From the NCBI GenBank assembly GCA_022661535.1, contig JAKULF010000004.1, positions 3,286,001 through 3,350,000 on the forward strand: 64,000 nt of DNA, in the 5' to 3' direction. The position numbers and the translations under genes are program-made. The notes below the pieces were generated by a model. That model saw only the letters and a program-made list of their open reading frames with translations, did no database searches and was not told the DNA's origin. This document shows, one piece after another, positions 1 through 10,996 of this stretch. This DNA is from Eutypa lata. Taxonomy: Eukaryota > Ascomycota > Sordariomycetes > Xylariales > Diatrypaceae. How positions within the stretch are numbered: position 1 is the stretch's first letter; each line of letters begins with the position of its first letter.

Positions 1-253
1 TGCAATAACACATAGGGACTGGTAGATCATGGATATTATTGCCTCACATTCTCAGGCAAGCCTCGCTAACGTCTATTGGCAGATGCATGTGATACCCTGG
101 CTTGGCGGAAATAGGATAGAATATCGGAATATACTGTCAAGTCAAACAAGCAACCCGCCTAGGTATATTTCAAGGGCCCCCGCCGTGGTGAATCACCTTC
201 TAGTTAGGAATTCAGATCATCTTATCGAAAGTTCAGACCTGTAGTCAAGTGTG

Positions 254-2112
254 ATGCGAGATAATATGGCCACGATGACTTTCTTTCTCTTTGGACTTGC
301 ATCACTTGTGATGATATCCATAGTGCACCTTATTAAACGTTCACATCTACTCCACTCGCCAGCGAACTTAAAGGGAGGAGATATCCCAGTCATTGGGGTA
401 CGGGAAGAATGGTTCGGTATAACTCGAGCAGCCTTCCGCCAGCTGACCAGCGGTATAACCACACTGCTAGATGGGTATACCAAGGTAAATACCTAGTCAT
501 TACAGAGGAAAGCCGCTCTTGATATCTGTTGGTTTTGACAAGCAATGTGAACAGCATTCTAGGCTCGGCCGCCCCTTTCTCATCTACGAGTCGAGCCTCC
601 AGCAGGAGGTCCTACTGCCCCCGGAGCACGTCAAATGGTTTGCGACCCAGACGGATGGGCTCCTCTCCAGCGCCGAGATACGCATGGAGCGGCACGCGAT
701 CCGGTACCTGCACGCGGGGGTCCCCTTCGGACCCAGCTCGCAGTTCATCGAGAAGGTGCTCCGCGAGAGCCTCACTCGCAACCTACCGGCTATCCAGGGC
801 CCCGTGTACGAGGAGGTGGAGCGCAGCATCAGCCGCGTGTTCGGGGCAACCGAGACGGACGAGTGGAGGACCCTGAACCTGTACGAGGCAGTGCAGGATA
901 TGACGTTCCCCGCCATGAGCCGCGTTTTCTTCGGCCTCCAGCTTAGTCGCAACGAGAATCTGCTGCGGTCGTTCAAGCTCTACTGTGCTGCTATGGGCCT
1001 GGGGACCGTCGTGGTCGGCCAGCTACCACGGGTGCTGAAGCGCGTTGTGGTGCCGATATTTAACTTGCCTCTCTGGTACTTTAGGCGCAAGACTTTGAGT
1101 TACCTGACCCCGGCGATAGAGCGGGTGCACACAGGGTCTGAATCTGGTCCTGAGTCTAAATGCCATGATACATACGATTTTTTCCAGCAATGTGTACAGA
1201 CCTCAGCGAAGCTTTCAGGAGCCCACAATAACGTGGATTCTGCTACACTTGCTGAGTATGTCATGGTCGTGGTAAGAAACCCCTCTTTCTCCTTCCCACC
1301 ATATATATATATATGGCAACAGTTACTGTATCATAATAGCTAATTTACATCAATTTAAGTGTTTTACCGGCCTCCTCTCTCAAGTCACTCAAACATCGAA
1401 CCTGATACTGGATCTTGCCACTTGTAGCCCAGAAAAGCACCTCCTCCAAAGCCTTCGCGAAGAGGTGACAGCCGTGATCCGGGACGAGCAAGACTGGAAG
1501 AACCCGGATATTTTCAAGAACAGTCTGCCCCTAGCCGATAGTACCATCCGGGAGAGTCTTCGCTGCCACCCCATCCTGATCAAGGGTTTGACTAAAGAGG
1601 TGGTGAGTCCGAAAGGCGTCGAGCTACCCGACGGCACGCAGATGGCACAAGGCTCGTGGCTCGGGATACCCGTTTTGGGCATCCACATGGATGAGCGTTT
1701 CTACAACGACCCTAAGGTCTTCAACCCCTTTCGATTCGTCGGACCACCTAAGGAGGAGAAGCTAGAGCCCGCCGAGCAGATAGCCGCTGCAAGACCGACC
1801 AATATCTATTTTGGCTTTGGATACGGGCGCCACGCGTGGTGAGTTTCAAATCCTTCAGACACATTATGCCCACGGGTTTTCAGCCATACGTATCCACATA
1901 TCTGACCATCTCTTGAATCTTCTAGCCCTGGGCGCTGGTTCGCCGTGTTGATGCTCAAGATGATGCTCGCTTACATAACGCTAAATTACGACATCGAGTC
2001 AGTTGGCCCGCCGCCCAAGATGAAAGTCATCGGTGATGCAGCCTTACCCCCGATTGCTGCCACCATCAGGGTGCGGAGGAGGAAACGGGGTGGCGTTTCG
2101 AACGGTGAATGA
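254..2112 (+). CDS. Cytochrome P450 monooxygenase, secondary-metabolism type
   Basis: Four exons: 254-484, 555-1271, 1360-1838 and 1926-2112, giving 537 residues, a normal length for a microsomal fungal P450. An N-terminal hydrophobic stretch (about residues 8-25) would anchor it in the ER membrane. Visible motifs are an I-helix with TGLLSQVTQTS (about 319-329), the K-helix ExxR (E381/R384 in STIRESLR), a PERF-like NPFRF, and the heme loop FGFGYGRHACPGR. The heme-ligating Cys476 is made only by splicing: TG ends exon 3 and C opens exon 4. The enzyme should use O2 and NADPH via a reductase to oxidise a lipophilic substrate. The substrate cannot be read from sequence; the general look (KMMLAYITLNYD after the heme loop) resembles ent-kaurene-oxidase-like and other terpenoid P450s, which is inference. 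ATG 254 is the first in-frame ATG; ATG 266 is an alternative start. Confidence 0.92.
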
Positions 2113-3196
2113 GTGGATGGTTTCTCTCTCCATCAGTCTGTCTCGTCTCCTTTTTCTTGGTTTACAGCAGAAGTGTCAATAATGATAGGAATCCGACACG
2201 GTTGGTTTGTTCTAGACATACATACCTGAGTCCACCGTGGCCTATCATAGCCGCCACGTCATGTATGTATCGTCAACTTAGTAGTAGTCCGTTACTAGAG
2301 GTAGAGATTAGAATATTACTAGCTTGCGCCACTTAACAACGCAGGGTGAACGAGCCGCATAATCTTATCTTGCATGCCATGACTCTAAATCCGGGACGAG
2401 CCGCGGGGGTTCAAGCCGGCTTCCCTAGCATGCATTCCTTGTGTCACCACCCCCTTTAGTGGCTTGCGTCTTGCGGGGTTAATATCGATAACCTACATAC
2501 CTATTAGACAGGCCAACAGGCCTTTCAGCGTAGTCTCAGCCCGTGGCTGATACTTTTCGGGAGCCTCCACTGGCCATCTGCGACGGTAGAAAAAGAAATG
2601 TGTTTGTATCGACAAAGGGGGTTAGTAGATCTATACAAGATATATAGCGACTAGAGCAAAGGCACCACTAACCTTTGAGAAATATGCAATACGAGTATTG
2701 CCAAGAGATGTAGGTTTCAGGGGGGATAAGTCTTATCGCAATTAGACAGTTAGATATCGCCATTAAATGAACTCCGTTTTCTCTTTCGGGTAGTCTTACG
2801 ACGAATACGGCCTGTCGTGATATCTTGTCTTTGATAAGTGCTGGTCCGGAGAGGCTTCTTTTAAGAGACGGCTTTTGACGTCACTGGGGCTCACCATGAA
2901 GCGATCCGCTCATAAATTAGATAGTGGATGTCAATCTATTGGACCCCCGTACTCTAGATGGCCAGGTCTACAGCCTGCGTGTATGTAGATAGACGGATAG
3001 ACTCATCAGCTCGTTCTTCTTGGTGTGCCAGTCACGGAAAGAGTCGCCGTCTGTAGTAGGCTGATCAATAATATCGGTTTTTAGGGTGGATTAGTGTGCG
3101 AGAAGCAGCATAAGGTATATTGAAAACTAGTATGAAACATGCTATTCCTCAATCCGAGAAGGATGGCTTACTATCTATACAATCGTTGCATCTCAG

Positions 3197-3537
3197 AGCG
3201 CCATCAGTCTGATGGATGCGGTCTTCGCCATAGTCGCTGTCGGTCTATATAATACCGAGGCGGCCTCCGGTCTTCGGCTACATCAACGGCTTACACTCGT
3301 CGCGACAGTTATAGGGGTAAGTCAATCTTGCCTTCTCTGAAACAAGCCTGGTTTGTTGGTTGCTTTTACCACTAACTTATCCAACAAGGATGTATTAGCA
3401 TCTCCTATTTCATCACATAGTCCACTCTTGGATTGAGAAAAGGCGGTCTGACTGGGGGATACATCTTTATACTATTGATCTTCATAGTATCAATAATGTT
3501 TCATATTCTCAGTGACGTGACAATTAGTATTCCTTAG
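3197..3537 (+). pseudogene. Possible spliced fragment of a membrane protein
   Basis: An exon starts after a CAG acceptor at 3196. It runs in frame through ATG 3212 to a perfect GTAAGT donor at 3317. The intron contains CTAAC and can end at AG 3388 or AG 3420. With the 3420 acceptor the frame is kept and reading continues to TAG at 3537, giving about 73 residues from ATG 3212 with one weak hydrophobic segment (AVFAIVAVGLY) and one strong one (GGYIFILLIFIVSIMFHIL). It could be the C-terminal part of a multi-pass protein whose upstream exons are lost or unrecognised. I do not recognise the family. Call it gene remnant or small gene with low certainty; the good splice signals and preserved phase are the only support. 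Confidence 0.3.
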
Positions 3538-4799
3538 GAGGAAACTAGCGCTCTTAGATTCTTTTCGATGCAAGCCTTAGGTAATTATGGTTGAGGATGT
3601 TTTCTAGTTGTTATATTCATGTCTTCGAAGGTCCTGCAAGCCATGGTTCACTGGGCAATATATTTACGGACTTGGGAGTTTCCAGCAGCATTCACGATTA
3701 AAAGTATTTGCACTAAACTCCCACTGTTCAACGAAGAATTTTACCCCCGACTCCTAGATGTACTTTGACCAGGGCATCTGTTTAGGTATCTACCTGAATG
3801 GTGCTGCCTGTGTTATAGTCTGCTGTAATTTCTCTGATATTCATATACTGAAACTTACTAGCCCAGATGTTGCTAAAATGATTAGGTTATAACATTAATT
3901 TCAACGTACCTAGTTATCAAGATAACTTATACATTAGTGATGTTGTAAGAAGTACATGAAACCACACATATTATGATTATTTGCCTTATACAAAGGGTTA
4001 ATTACAAGATATCAACCCGTTCGTCCTGGCAGCCAGCTACTTGGTATCAGTGGGTTACTCGAGTCTCGAGATAACGCCCCTCCCACGAGTCTATGATACT
4101 TAATCCGATATTCTCACTCAAACGATCAGCACATGAGCTCAGCTCGTGTATACAGCCACTGTGTAAGATTTGCTGTTAGCCATCTTCTACCAAAGGCGTT
4201 GTATATACTCGGCTGAGCTGAGGCTGTGAGGGGTAAGTATGAATTCCGGTAAAACTGAGACTTGTGGTTCACACCTGCGCCTGCCGTATGGGAATAATAT
4301 CTGCACGCCTTCCAATACAGATACATGGAGGGTACTGCTGCTATTCGAAGGATTAAAGTGATTGGTTGCGGGAACGAATACTTCTCAGCTGATATGGAGA
4401 AAACCAATTTACTCTAGGCCGGAGCTATCCCGGGACGCCCTCATCTGCTGGTAGAGCAGCCTATCGCTAGCATTACCAAGTGGAAGGCCAACTAGTGTCT
4501 CCTGATCTGCGCAGCTGAGCAGGATCTCACTGCCCCCTTCTACGCGGGAAGCACACCATGCTAGGTGAAGGTGCGTTCTAGAGTGAAAGGGGTCAGAGGC
4601 CCAGAGCTTGGGATGAATAGATATGGCCATTGATGTCTACTTCACTACAATTCAAGGGGGCGAATCCCCCTTTATGTGGGCTGCTAGACACCCTTTATCG
4701 GTTGCTAGAGCTTCGCTACTGAAGCTTGCTACTTAGTTTTCAGTTCAAACGCTAGGCTATACCCTAACACGCCATGAGATGTTTTTGTGCTCACGGCGT

Positions 4800-4975
4800 T
4801 TGACCATGGCGATGGGGAGATGTTCTCGGATTATTGGCTTGCGGCAGGTTTAAAGGAGGATGAGGTTGATTAGAATCTACGATACAAGTTGTACTACCTC
4901 CACGACCAGCAGCCATAAGAGATACTTATCATCAAGATATATGACGGAGGCCAGGCGCTGTGTCGAATAACACCC
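4800..4975 (+). pseudogene. Degraded fragment of an AsaB/GA4-desaturase-like oxygenase
   Basis: In the frame of base 4874 the translation reads RYKLYYLHDQQP, a stop (TAA 4916-4918), then EILIIKIYDGG and CRITPP. Another in-frame TAG lies at 4871-4873. This pattern (a Trp/Tyr-Tyr-Leu, D-Q-x-P-D-E, then L-I-K-x-[FY]-D, then a basic-T/V-P run) is the conserved C-terminal core of fungal hydroxylase/desaturases of the AsaB/CmcJ group, which includes gibberellin GA4 desaturase. The stops can be read as C-to-T changes of CAA/CAG codons, as in repeat-induced point mutation. I could not find the N-terminal part. It lies 2.7 kb downstream of the P450, which suggests a decayed biosynthetic locus. Family assignment rests on one short block, so it is tentative. 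Confidence 0.42.
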
Positions 4976-5202
4976 CCTATAATAGTGCGATGTATGGACA
5001 GAAGGCTGACAGTGAGAAAATTCATTCGAGTATTGACTGAAAGACGTTTGCTCTTTGGTAGTTAGTGGCTAAGTTAAAGCAGCAGACAGGACTACAATAG
5101 TCAAGAGAAACTCTCGCGAGCCCTCCCTATGTAACACCCCGTAGTCGTTAATCTAGACAGCTAAAAAGATGGCACATACTTACCTATCCTGGGAACCATC
5201 TA

Positions 5203-5235
5203 GCAGTTAAGGGTTAGCAGTTAAGGGTTAGCAGT
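5203..5235. repeat. 14-bp tandem repeat containing TTAAGGGTTAG
   Basis: The unit GCAGTTAAGGGTTA occurs twice in direct tandem, followed by a partial third copy. It contains telomere-like GGGTTA but is not a telomere array. Confidence 0.8.
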
Positions 5236-5309
5236 CCAAGGACAAACCTGCTAAACATCAACTTCAAAGGCCGTAGACAGAATAAACCAAGATATAGTAG
5301 GAAGACGAC

Positions 5310-5350
5310 CACACACACACACACACACACTCTCTCTCTCTCTCTCTCTC
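5310..5350. repeat. Compound (CA)n(TC)n microsatellite
   Basis: About ten CA units run directly into ten TC units. This is non-coding and a likely length-polymorphic marker. Confidence 0.95.
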
Positions 5351-6606
5351 AATCCTATGCCAATAGCTACAAGAATTAACTAGCGGCCCCAGCTTTATTC
5401 CCTAACTAGAACTCGCCATAGAATACACTCTAATCTTAGACAGGGGTACTAGGCCTGTGTTGTATAATAAGGGTGAAGTGGAATAGATATCATGTGCCTT
5501 CTCTATAGAATGTGGACACCACTATGAAATATCGTACATTGAATTTCAAGTGTAACTAAGACTTGAAATACATAAGAGCGATCTATTCTATATGTTACTC
5601 CTGAGGAGTAAGATACTTGCAATAAGGAACAAAGCTGTCACAAAGACTCTATAGCTGATTTATGGGAGATTCCTTGTTATATTGTGCTGGCCAGGAAGTA
5701 TCATCTTGCAATGGCATTGCGATTTTGGATCCCTTCCCAATGCTACATGACTATACTATAACTACTTCAAGAGGAGGTATTCAACAAGTCAGAGTTTACA
5801 CACTAAGCAGCATTTCGGTGGCACCATGACTTGATACAATGGGCGGGGATGTTTACTAAAACAGAGTGAATACAGTTATACGGAAGTTCCAGTGCATGGA
5901 AAAAGGCAGCTCTGGTTACAAAATAGAAGTTATATAGTAATCCTCGAATATATACTAGAATGGATTAAGCTATGCGCTAAGCTTATTATAGTTGGCGTTC
6001 TTAGAATAATTATCGGATGACATAACTTAACATGCCTGTCGGTACGTACTATTCCCCATTGTTGGGTCTTAAGTGTCTTGGCATGAATTACGTAGCTTTT
6101 TCTGCACAGCCACATAGTTAACCAGAGCCTCTGGTCAACTAATTGAAAGCTGGCGTTGACGCAGCTATCATCAGGTTTAAGTTGGGTAACTGACCATTGG
6201 TTGCGACCGTCAAAATTCACCTCGTATTCTGTAGCGTCACTCATGGGGCCAATCTGCACACTATCCTACGTGTTATAATTTCCTTTGAAGGGGGTTTTTA
6301 ATTATTGATGCAATGAGCAACTTGAGACGAAAGTAACCCGGTGCAACAGGATTTCTAACATTAGAAATTAGCCCGACAACCGCGAATGCGAATATTGATC
6401 TACAACTACTGATGAAGTGACAGAGATCGGGTTGCATGAATCACGGATCACGTTTCACAATATTTCCCCTCTCCCCTCCGATTTTAACTAGGAATTCATT
6501 GCAAGCGAGGTGACAACGCGGGATCATCGTTGTAGAATCACCCGGATTCTAATCGACTCCTTCCAACCAAAACCCGTGTTGTTAAACCTTCTTTTTTATT
6601 GCAGAT

Positions 6607-9230
6607 ATGGCCGACTTCAACCGAAACTCGCTAGATCTTACCTCCTCCTCACCAAAACCACAAGACAACGAGACACCCGCTATTATGTCCATAGGAAATA
6701 ATGATCAAGGTCCCGAAGCCGAGAATGGCGCCCCCGCTACTGGTTCAGCGAATGGGGAGGGGCAAGGCCCTAGCAGCCCAACTGATGGTCCAGAGACACT
6801 TCCCCAAAAGCAGGTCAAGGAAGTTCTGGCTTCAGATGTAAGTATAATTCATATAAGCACTCCCTGGGCGCTAAATAGTCGTGGCTAATATACTTAGATT
6901 GGCGTTTCTACCTTGCTCAATAGGCTCAAGCAAAGCATTGCATCTGCTAAGGTGAGTGAATTCTTACCTTCAATAACCCCTTGCCTCTAGGAGACTTCTA
7001 CTAACCTTGTGATGTTCTAGGAGTTTTCCCTCTTCCTCAAGAAACGATCCGTACTCGAAGATGACCACGCGAAAGGCATGAAGAAGCTTTGTAGGACTAC
7101 CCAGGACAGCACTCGTCACCAAGATCATCGACAGGGATCATTTGCTAAGGCGACCGAGGAGATGCTTTCCATTCATGAACGAATGGCCGAGAATGGAGTA
7201 CAGTTTGCACTATCGCTACACCAAATGCACGAGGATTTGCTGGAGGTGGCAGCGGTTGCTGAGAAACATCGCAAGGGGTGGAAGCAAACGGGCATGGAGG
7301 CTGAAAACCGGCTCGTATCTCTCGAACATGCTATGCGCAAGTCTAAGACAAAATATGATTCGTTAGCCGAGGAATACGACCGAGTACGGACTGGCGAAGC
7401 CAAGCAGGGGCCTAAGGTATTTGGCTTCAAAGGGCCAAAATCCGCCGCTCAGCACGAAGAGGATCTGCTGCGCAAGGTTCAAGCTGCAGACACGGATTAC
7501 ATGGGGAAAGTCCAGGCATACCAGTCTGAGAAGGCAACAGTGGAATCAACAACCCGCCCAGAAGCTGTTAAGGCCTTGGAGGACCTCATCAAAGAATGTG
7601 ATGCAGGAACCATGTTGCAGATGCAAAAGTTTGGTAAGCAGGCCAGGCCCTATGTTGAAGTAGGCCGAGCTAATTTTGATATAGCATCGTTCAATGAGAA
7701 ACTTCTCCTTAGCAATGGCCTCGTCATCAGCCCTCTTAAGAATAACGAGTTCACAGGCCAACATACCCGCAGTCTGAAAGAAGTCATCAATGCGGTAGAT
7801 AACAAGCAGGATCTCGAAAACTACGTGATCAGCTTTCACGGCAGGGTACCCCTTAAATCTTCAGAACCTAAATATGAACGAAATCCTGTAAGATATGCTA
7901 AACCTCTGCGATGGGACAAGACTGACTTAGATAGGTGCTCAATCCCCAACAAAACATATCTATGGGCCAAATTGTACAACCGAATCAGCCCCAGACACGG
8001 CCTCCAACGCAACCCAACCAGCAGACGTCTCCTTCACAACCGGTTCCACCACCAGGATCAATGGGCTCTCGGACAGGCGGGTTCGACTCGGGCTCAACGC
8101 CATTACAGAGCCCAGGCCAGCAGAATATGGGTGGTCCACCACAGATGTCTGGCGGATACCGCCCATCGTCAGGATTTGGGCATGAGAGAAGTTTCAGCCA
8201 CGGGGCACTACTAAACCAGTCGAACCCACCGAATCAACCATCATATAACGTGAGGAACTCAACCCAGGCTGCCCCTGCCCAATCACGTTTCGACGGTGGG
8301 CTAGGTAGTAGTATGAGCCCGAGTGGCCCGCCTCAACTAGGAGCCCTGCCGTTCCAAACCCAACAACCTAGAACGGACTCTCCCCCGTCAAGGAATGATC
8401 TCGCCCCTGCATATCCAGGACAGCAATCAGAGCCCTCATTCCGGCCCGTCTCGCCTCCTAGCACGGTTGCTGGTCCTACCAAGAGCAAGCAAGTATTTGG
8501 TGTGCCCCTTATGCGACTATATGAACGTGATTCCCTCGCTGTGCCCATGGTGGTATATCAATGTATCCAAGCTGTCGACTTGTATGGTCTCGCCGTGGAA
8601 GGAATATACAGGCTATCAGGGTCCCAAACGCACGTCCAGAAGCTGAAGACCCTCTTTGATACCGGTTGGTCGCCCCCCTCCTTTCTCCCCCTCAAGTCCT
8701 CGTCCCCGTCCTCCCCTCCTCCCTTCCACCACCAATACCAGCGTCACCTCCAGAAGCTTACCACGAAGGCCCGGCGCGCCGCGGGGCTGTCCTCGGCCAC
8801 AGACTCGGAATCTAGGATCCTGGACTTCCGCAACCCGGAGAACTTCTTCCACGACGTGAACAGCGTAGCGGGCCTGCTGAAGCAGTTCCTGCGCGACCTG
8901 CCGGACCCGCTGCTGACGGGCGAGCACTACGCCGACTTCGTCGAGGCCGCCAAGCACGATGACGACATCGTGCGCCGCGACAGCCTGCACGCCATCATCA
9001 ACGGGCTGCCCGACCCCAACTACGCCACCCTGCGCGCCCTGACCCTGCACCTGAACCGCGTCACCGAGAACTCCGCCGTCAACCGCATGAACTCCCAGAA
9101 CCTCGCCATCATCTTCGGGCCTACCCTCATGGGCACCGCTCCGGGCAGCAATATCGCCGATGCTGGCTGGCAGGTCCGCGTCGTCGATACCATCTTGCAG
9201 AATACGTACCAGATCTTCGATGAGGATTAA
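6607..9230 (+). CDS. RGD1: F-BAR domain RhoGAP, RGD1 type
   Basis: Four exons (6607-6837, 6898-6951, 7021-7887, 7935-9230) encode 815 residues. An F-BAR domain occupies roughly residues 75-330 (LLNRLKQSIASAKEFSLFLK onward, with the typical EDDHAKGMKKL and coiled helices). A Pro/Gln/Ser-rich linker follows (about 385-560), then a RhoGAP domain to the C-terminus. The catalytic Arg finger is R610 in EGIYRLSG; NPENFFHDVNSVAGLLKQFLRDLPDPLL and the NLAIIFGPTLM helix are intact. RGD1 proteins stimulate GTP hydrolysis by Rho GTPases at curved plasma membrane, in polarity and wall-integrity signalling. The 47-nt intron 7888-7934 is short but has GTAAG, CTGAC and TAG. Residues 628-673 are a P/S-rich insertion in the RhoGAP domain that may be an unspliced intron (8665-8802), which would leave 769 residues. 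ATG 6607 is the first in-frame ATG. Confidence 0.94.
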
Positions 9231-10383
9231 ATCAACTAAGAGAGTACGAAAGAGAGAGATGGATCGAGAGACCATTAGTTACCTATTCTGGTTGCTGTTA
9301 TTTCAACCCATCGGCTGACTTGCATGGCTTGTTGCGTCGATACAACTTACCTGCTCATCTCCCTATCTACTTAGAAGGGTAACTTTGTATAATAATCGAT
9401 AATGTATGAGTGAGTTAAGCTACGAAATTTTTTTTTTCTTGAGGGGCAAAGAGAGGGGATCAGGCAGGAAAGGGAAAGGAAGGAGGGAAGGGGGAAGGCA
9501 AGAGATAGGACCATGGCTACGTTAGGAGCTAATCAATCAATCCAATATTAGGGATGATGGGGGTAGATATTGTTTTTGCGTTCTTTATTGTGTTGCTTCC
9601 TGAGTAATGACTTTTTTTCCCTTCTCTTATTTGGCATTGAGATTGGCACTAGCATTGGCATTACTGGCATTTCTTGACTACCTATAGTATGCATCATTTT
9701 TCAGCACCAGCTTAGCGGGCTTGAGGATACCAAAATTGATCTAGCTATGTAGAGAGGAAACGAAAAAGGGGGTTTGGGCCGGGGTCAGCTAGAGGATAAA
9801 TAAAAGAAAGAAAGAATGATTTTAAATCTATACGATGTTATACTTCTGCGATATCGTGCTGCGTAGGTAGCGTTAGTGACCTGCTCAGTAGTGGTAGGGA
9901 ATTAAACCCCTGGCTAGGTAATTATTTTGACTATGTACTTACTCACTTAATCAAGGAGACTAGATGTAAACGCGATCAAGATAGTTATTTTTGTTCCATT
10001 TTTGTACACACATCATGAATGAATACGGGTTATAAACAGTGGCCTATCCTACGACTCGGTTCTTTCCGACGACCCCTTAACCACGACCAGTGAGAGACAG
10101 CCGGTTCGGTTTTATGCTATATTCAAACATGGCCGTACATCCATACCCCCGACCTTGCTCCTTTTCCATTCCGCCCCCCCTCCTCCTCCTCTTACCTCAA
10201 CCTAAACAAGTAAATGTTCGTATCGTAAGTACCTTCGTAACCTCCCCCCTTCCCCTCCCCCTACCCGCACAAGCCTAGGTACAGACAGACAGACAGACAG
10301 ACAACTTCATTGAAACCTCATCAACTTCCTCCTCCTCCTCCTTTCTACCTCATTGTATATCGTTCACTTTTTTTCTTTTTTTT
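9231..10383. other. Convergent intergenic region
   Basis: This lies between the 3' ends of the RhoGAP gene (+) and the Asterix-like gene (-). It is A/T-rich with poly-T and purine-rich (GGGAAAGG) runs and holds a CAGA-type microsatellite (ACAGACAGAC, about 10281-10302). It presumably contains both 3' UTRs. No gene seen. Confidence 0.8.
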
Positions 10384-10996
10384 TCACGCAGGCGCGGCGG
10401 CAGCCGGAGCGGTGCCGGTAGCGCCGCGGGCGCCCGGCGTCGGCGGGAGGAACAGCGGCAGGTACGTGACGCCGAGCGCCATGAGCGACATGCCGACGGT
10501 GAAGTAACCCGGGGTCGCCGTCGTCTTGGTCGTCTCCTCGCTCTCGCCTAGCCAGCTTTGGAGGCTGAATACTACGGATGCCCTGTTTATTCGTTTTGTG
10601 TTAGTGTATTTAAGATCACTTTCAATATATCATGCTTTGCTTTGCTCGATCTCTCTCTAGCTTTTTTGCTCTTTCTTGTTGGGATGGTGGAAAGTTGGGT
10701 TGGGCTCGATTGGAACTCGGGGGAGGGGGGATGATGGGAAACACGCACCATCCGATATACCGGTTTCGCGTGAAGATGGCGGCCATGGGCAGCGTCGATG
10801 ACAGCGTCGACGAGAACTCCGAGTTGTCGCCGGCTTTGGTGGCGGGTTCTTGGTATGGGACCACTGGGTTTTTGTGTTAGTAGGTAGGTAGGTAGGTAGG
10901 TAGGTAGGTAGTCGTGAGCGTGGTTTGTGTGTTTCGCCGTATAGTTATTCACTAACCTAGGTCAAACCGCCGCATGTCCTTCGTCTTGGTAGCCAT
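10384..10996 (-). CDS. Asterix/WDR83OS (UPF0139) family ER membrane protein
   Basis: Read on the minus strand as three exons: 10957-10996, 10749-10863 and 10384-10582 (introns 10864-10956 and 10583-10748), with phases that join exactly, giving 117 residues. The N-terminus has KDMRRFDLVVPY. Then come STLPMAAIFTRNRYIGW, ASVVFSLQSWLG, and a last hydrophobic helix TVGMSLMALGVTYLPLFLPP. This order (cytosolic tail, two or three helices, the P-M-A-x-[FI]-x-[RK]-[NR] turn) fits Asterix, the partner of CCDC47 in the ER PAT chaperone complex that assists multipass membrane proteins. The C-terminus is a short Ala/Pro/Gly-rich tail. The gene is convergent with RGD1 and divergent from the hypothetical gene at 12132. 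Family assignment is from remembered pattern, exon joins from sequence. Confidence 0.82.
10880..10910. repeat. (TAGG)n microsatellite inside intron 1 of the Asterix-like gene
   Basis: About seven TAGG units lie inside the intron, close to its acceptor end on the minus strand (CCTA units there). The same tetranucleotide recurs in many intergenic spots of the window. Confidence 0.9.

Larger units (their letters stand above)
2113..6606. other. Gene-poor stretch with degraded coding remnants
   Basis: No intact gene is recognised across these 4.5 kb. They hold a possible spliced membrane-protein fragment (3197-3537), a stop-interrupted oxygenase fragment (about 4800-4975), a 14-bp tandem repeat (5203-5235) and a dinucleotide microsatellite (5310-5350). 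Two adjacent open frames on the minus strand (4409-4630 and 4126-4407) and one at 5930-6244 match nothing I recognise. The last part, about 6400-6606, is promoter and leader of the RhoGAP gene; a pyrimidine-rich TTTTTTATTGCAG acceptor at 6604, two bases before its ATG, suggests a 5' UTR intron. Confidence 0.6.

Noticed and set aside
5203..5235. GGGTTA-containing tandem repeat considered as a telomeric remnant
   Set aside because: Only two copies of a 14-bp unit, not TTAGGG arrays; no subtelomeric gene signature beyond the P450.
8616..9275. 219-codon minus-strand open frame opposite the RhoGAP domain
   Set aside because: High GC3 of the RhoGAP exon removes stops on the other strand; low-complexity Val/Gly/Asp translation.
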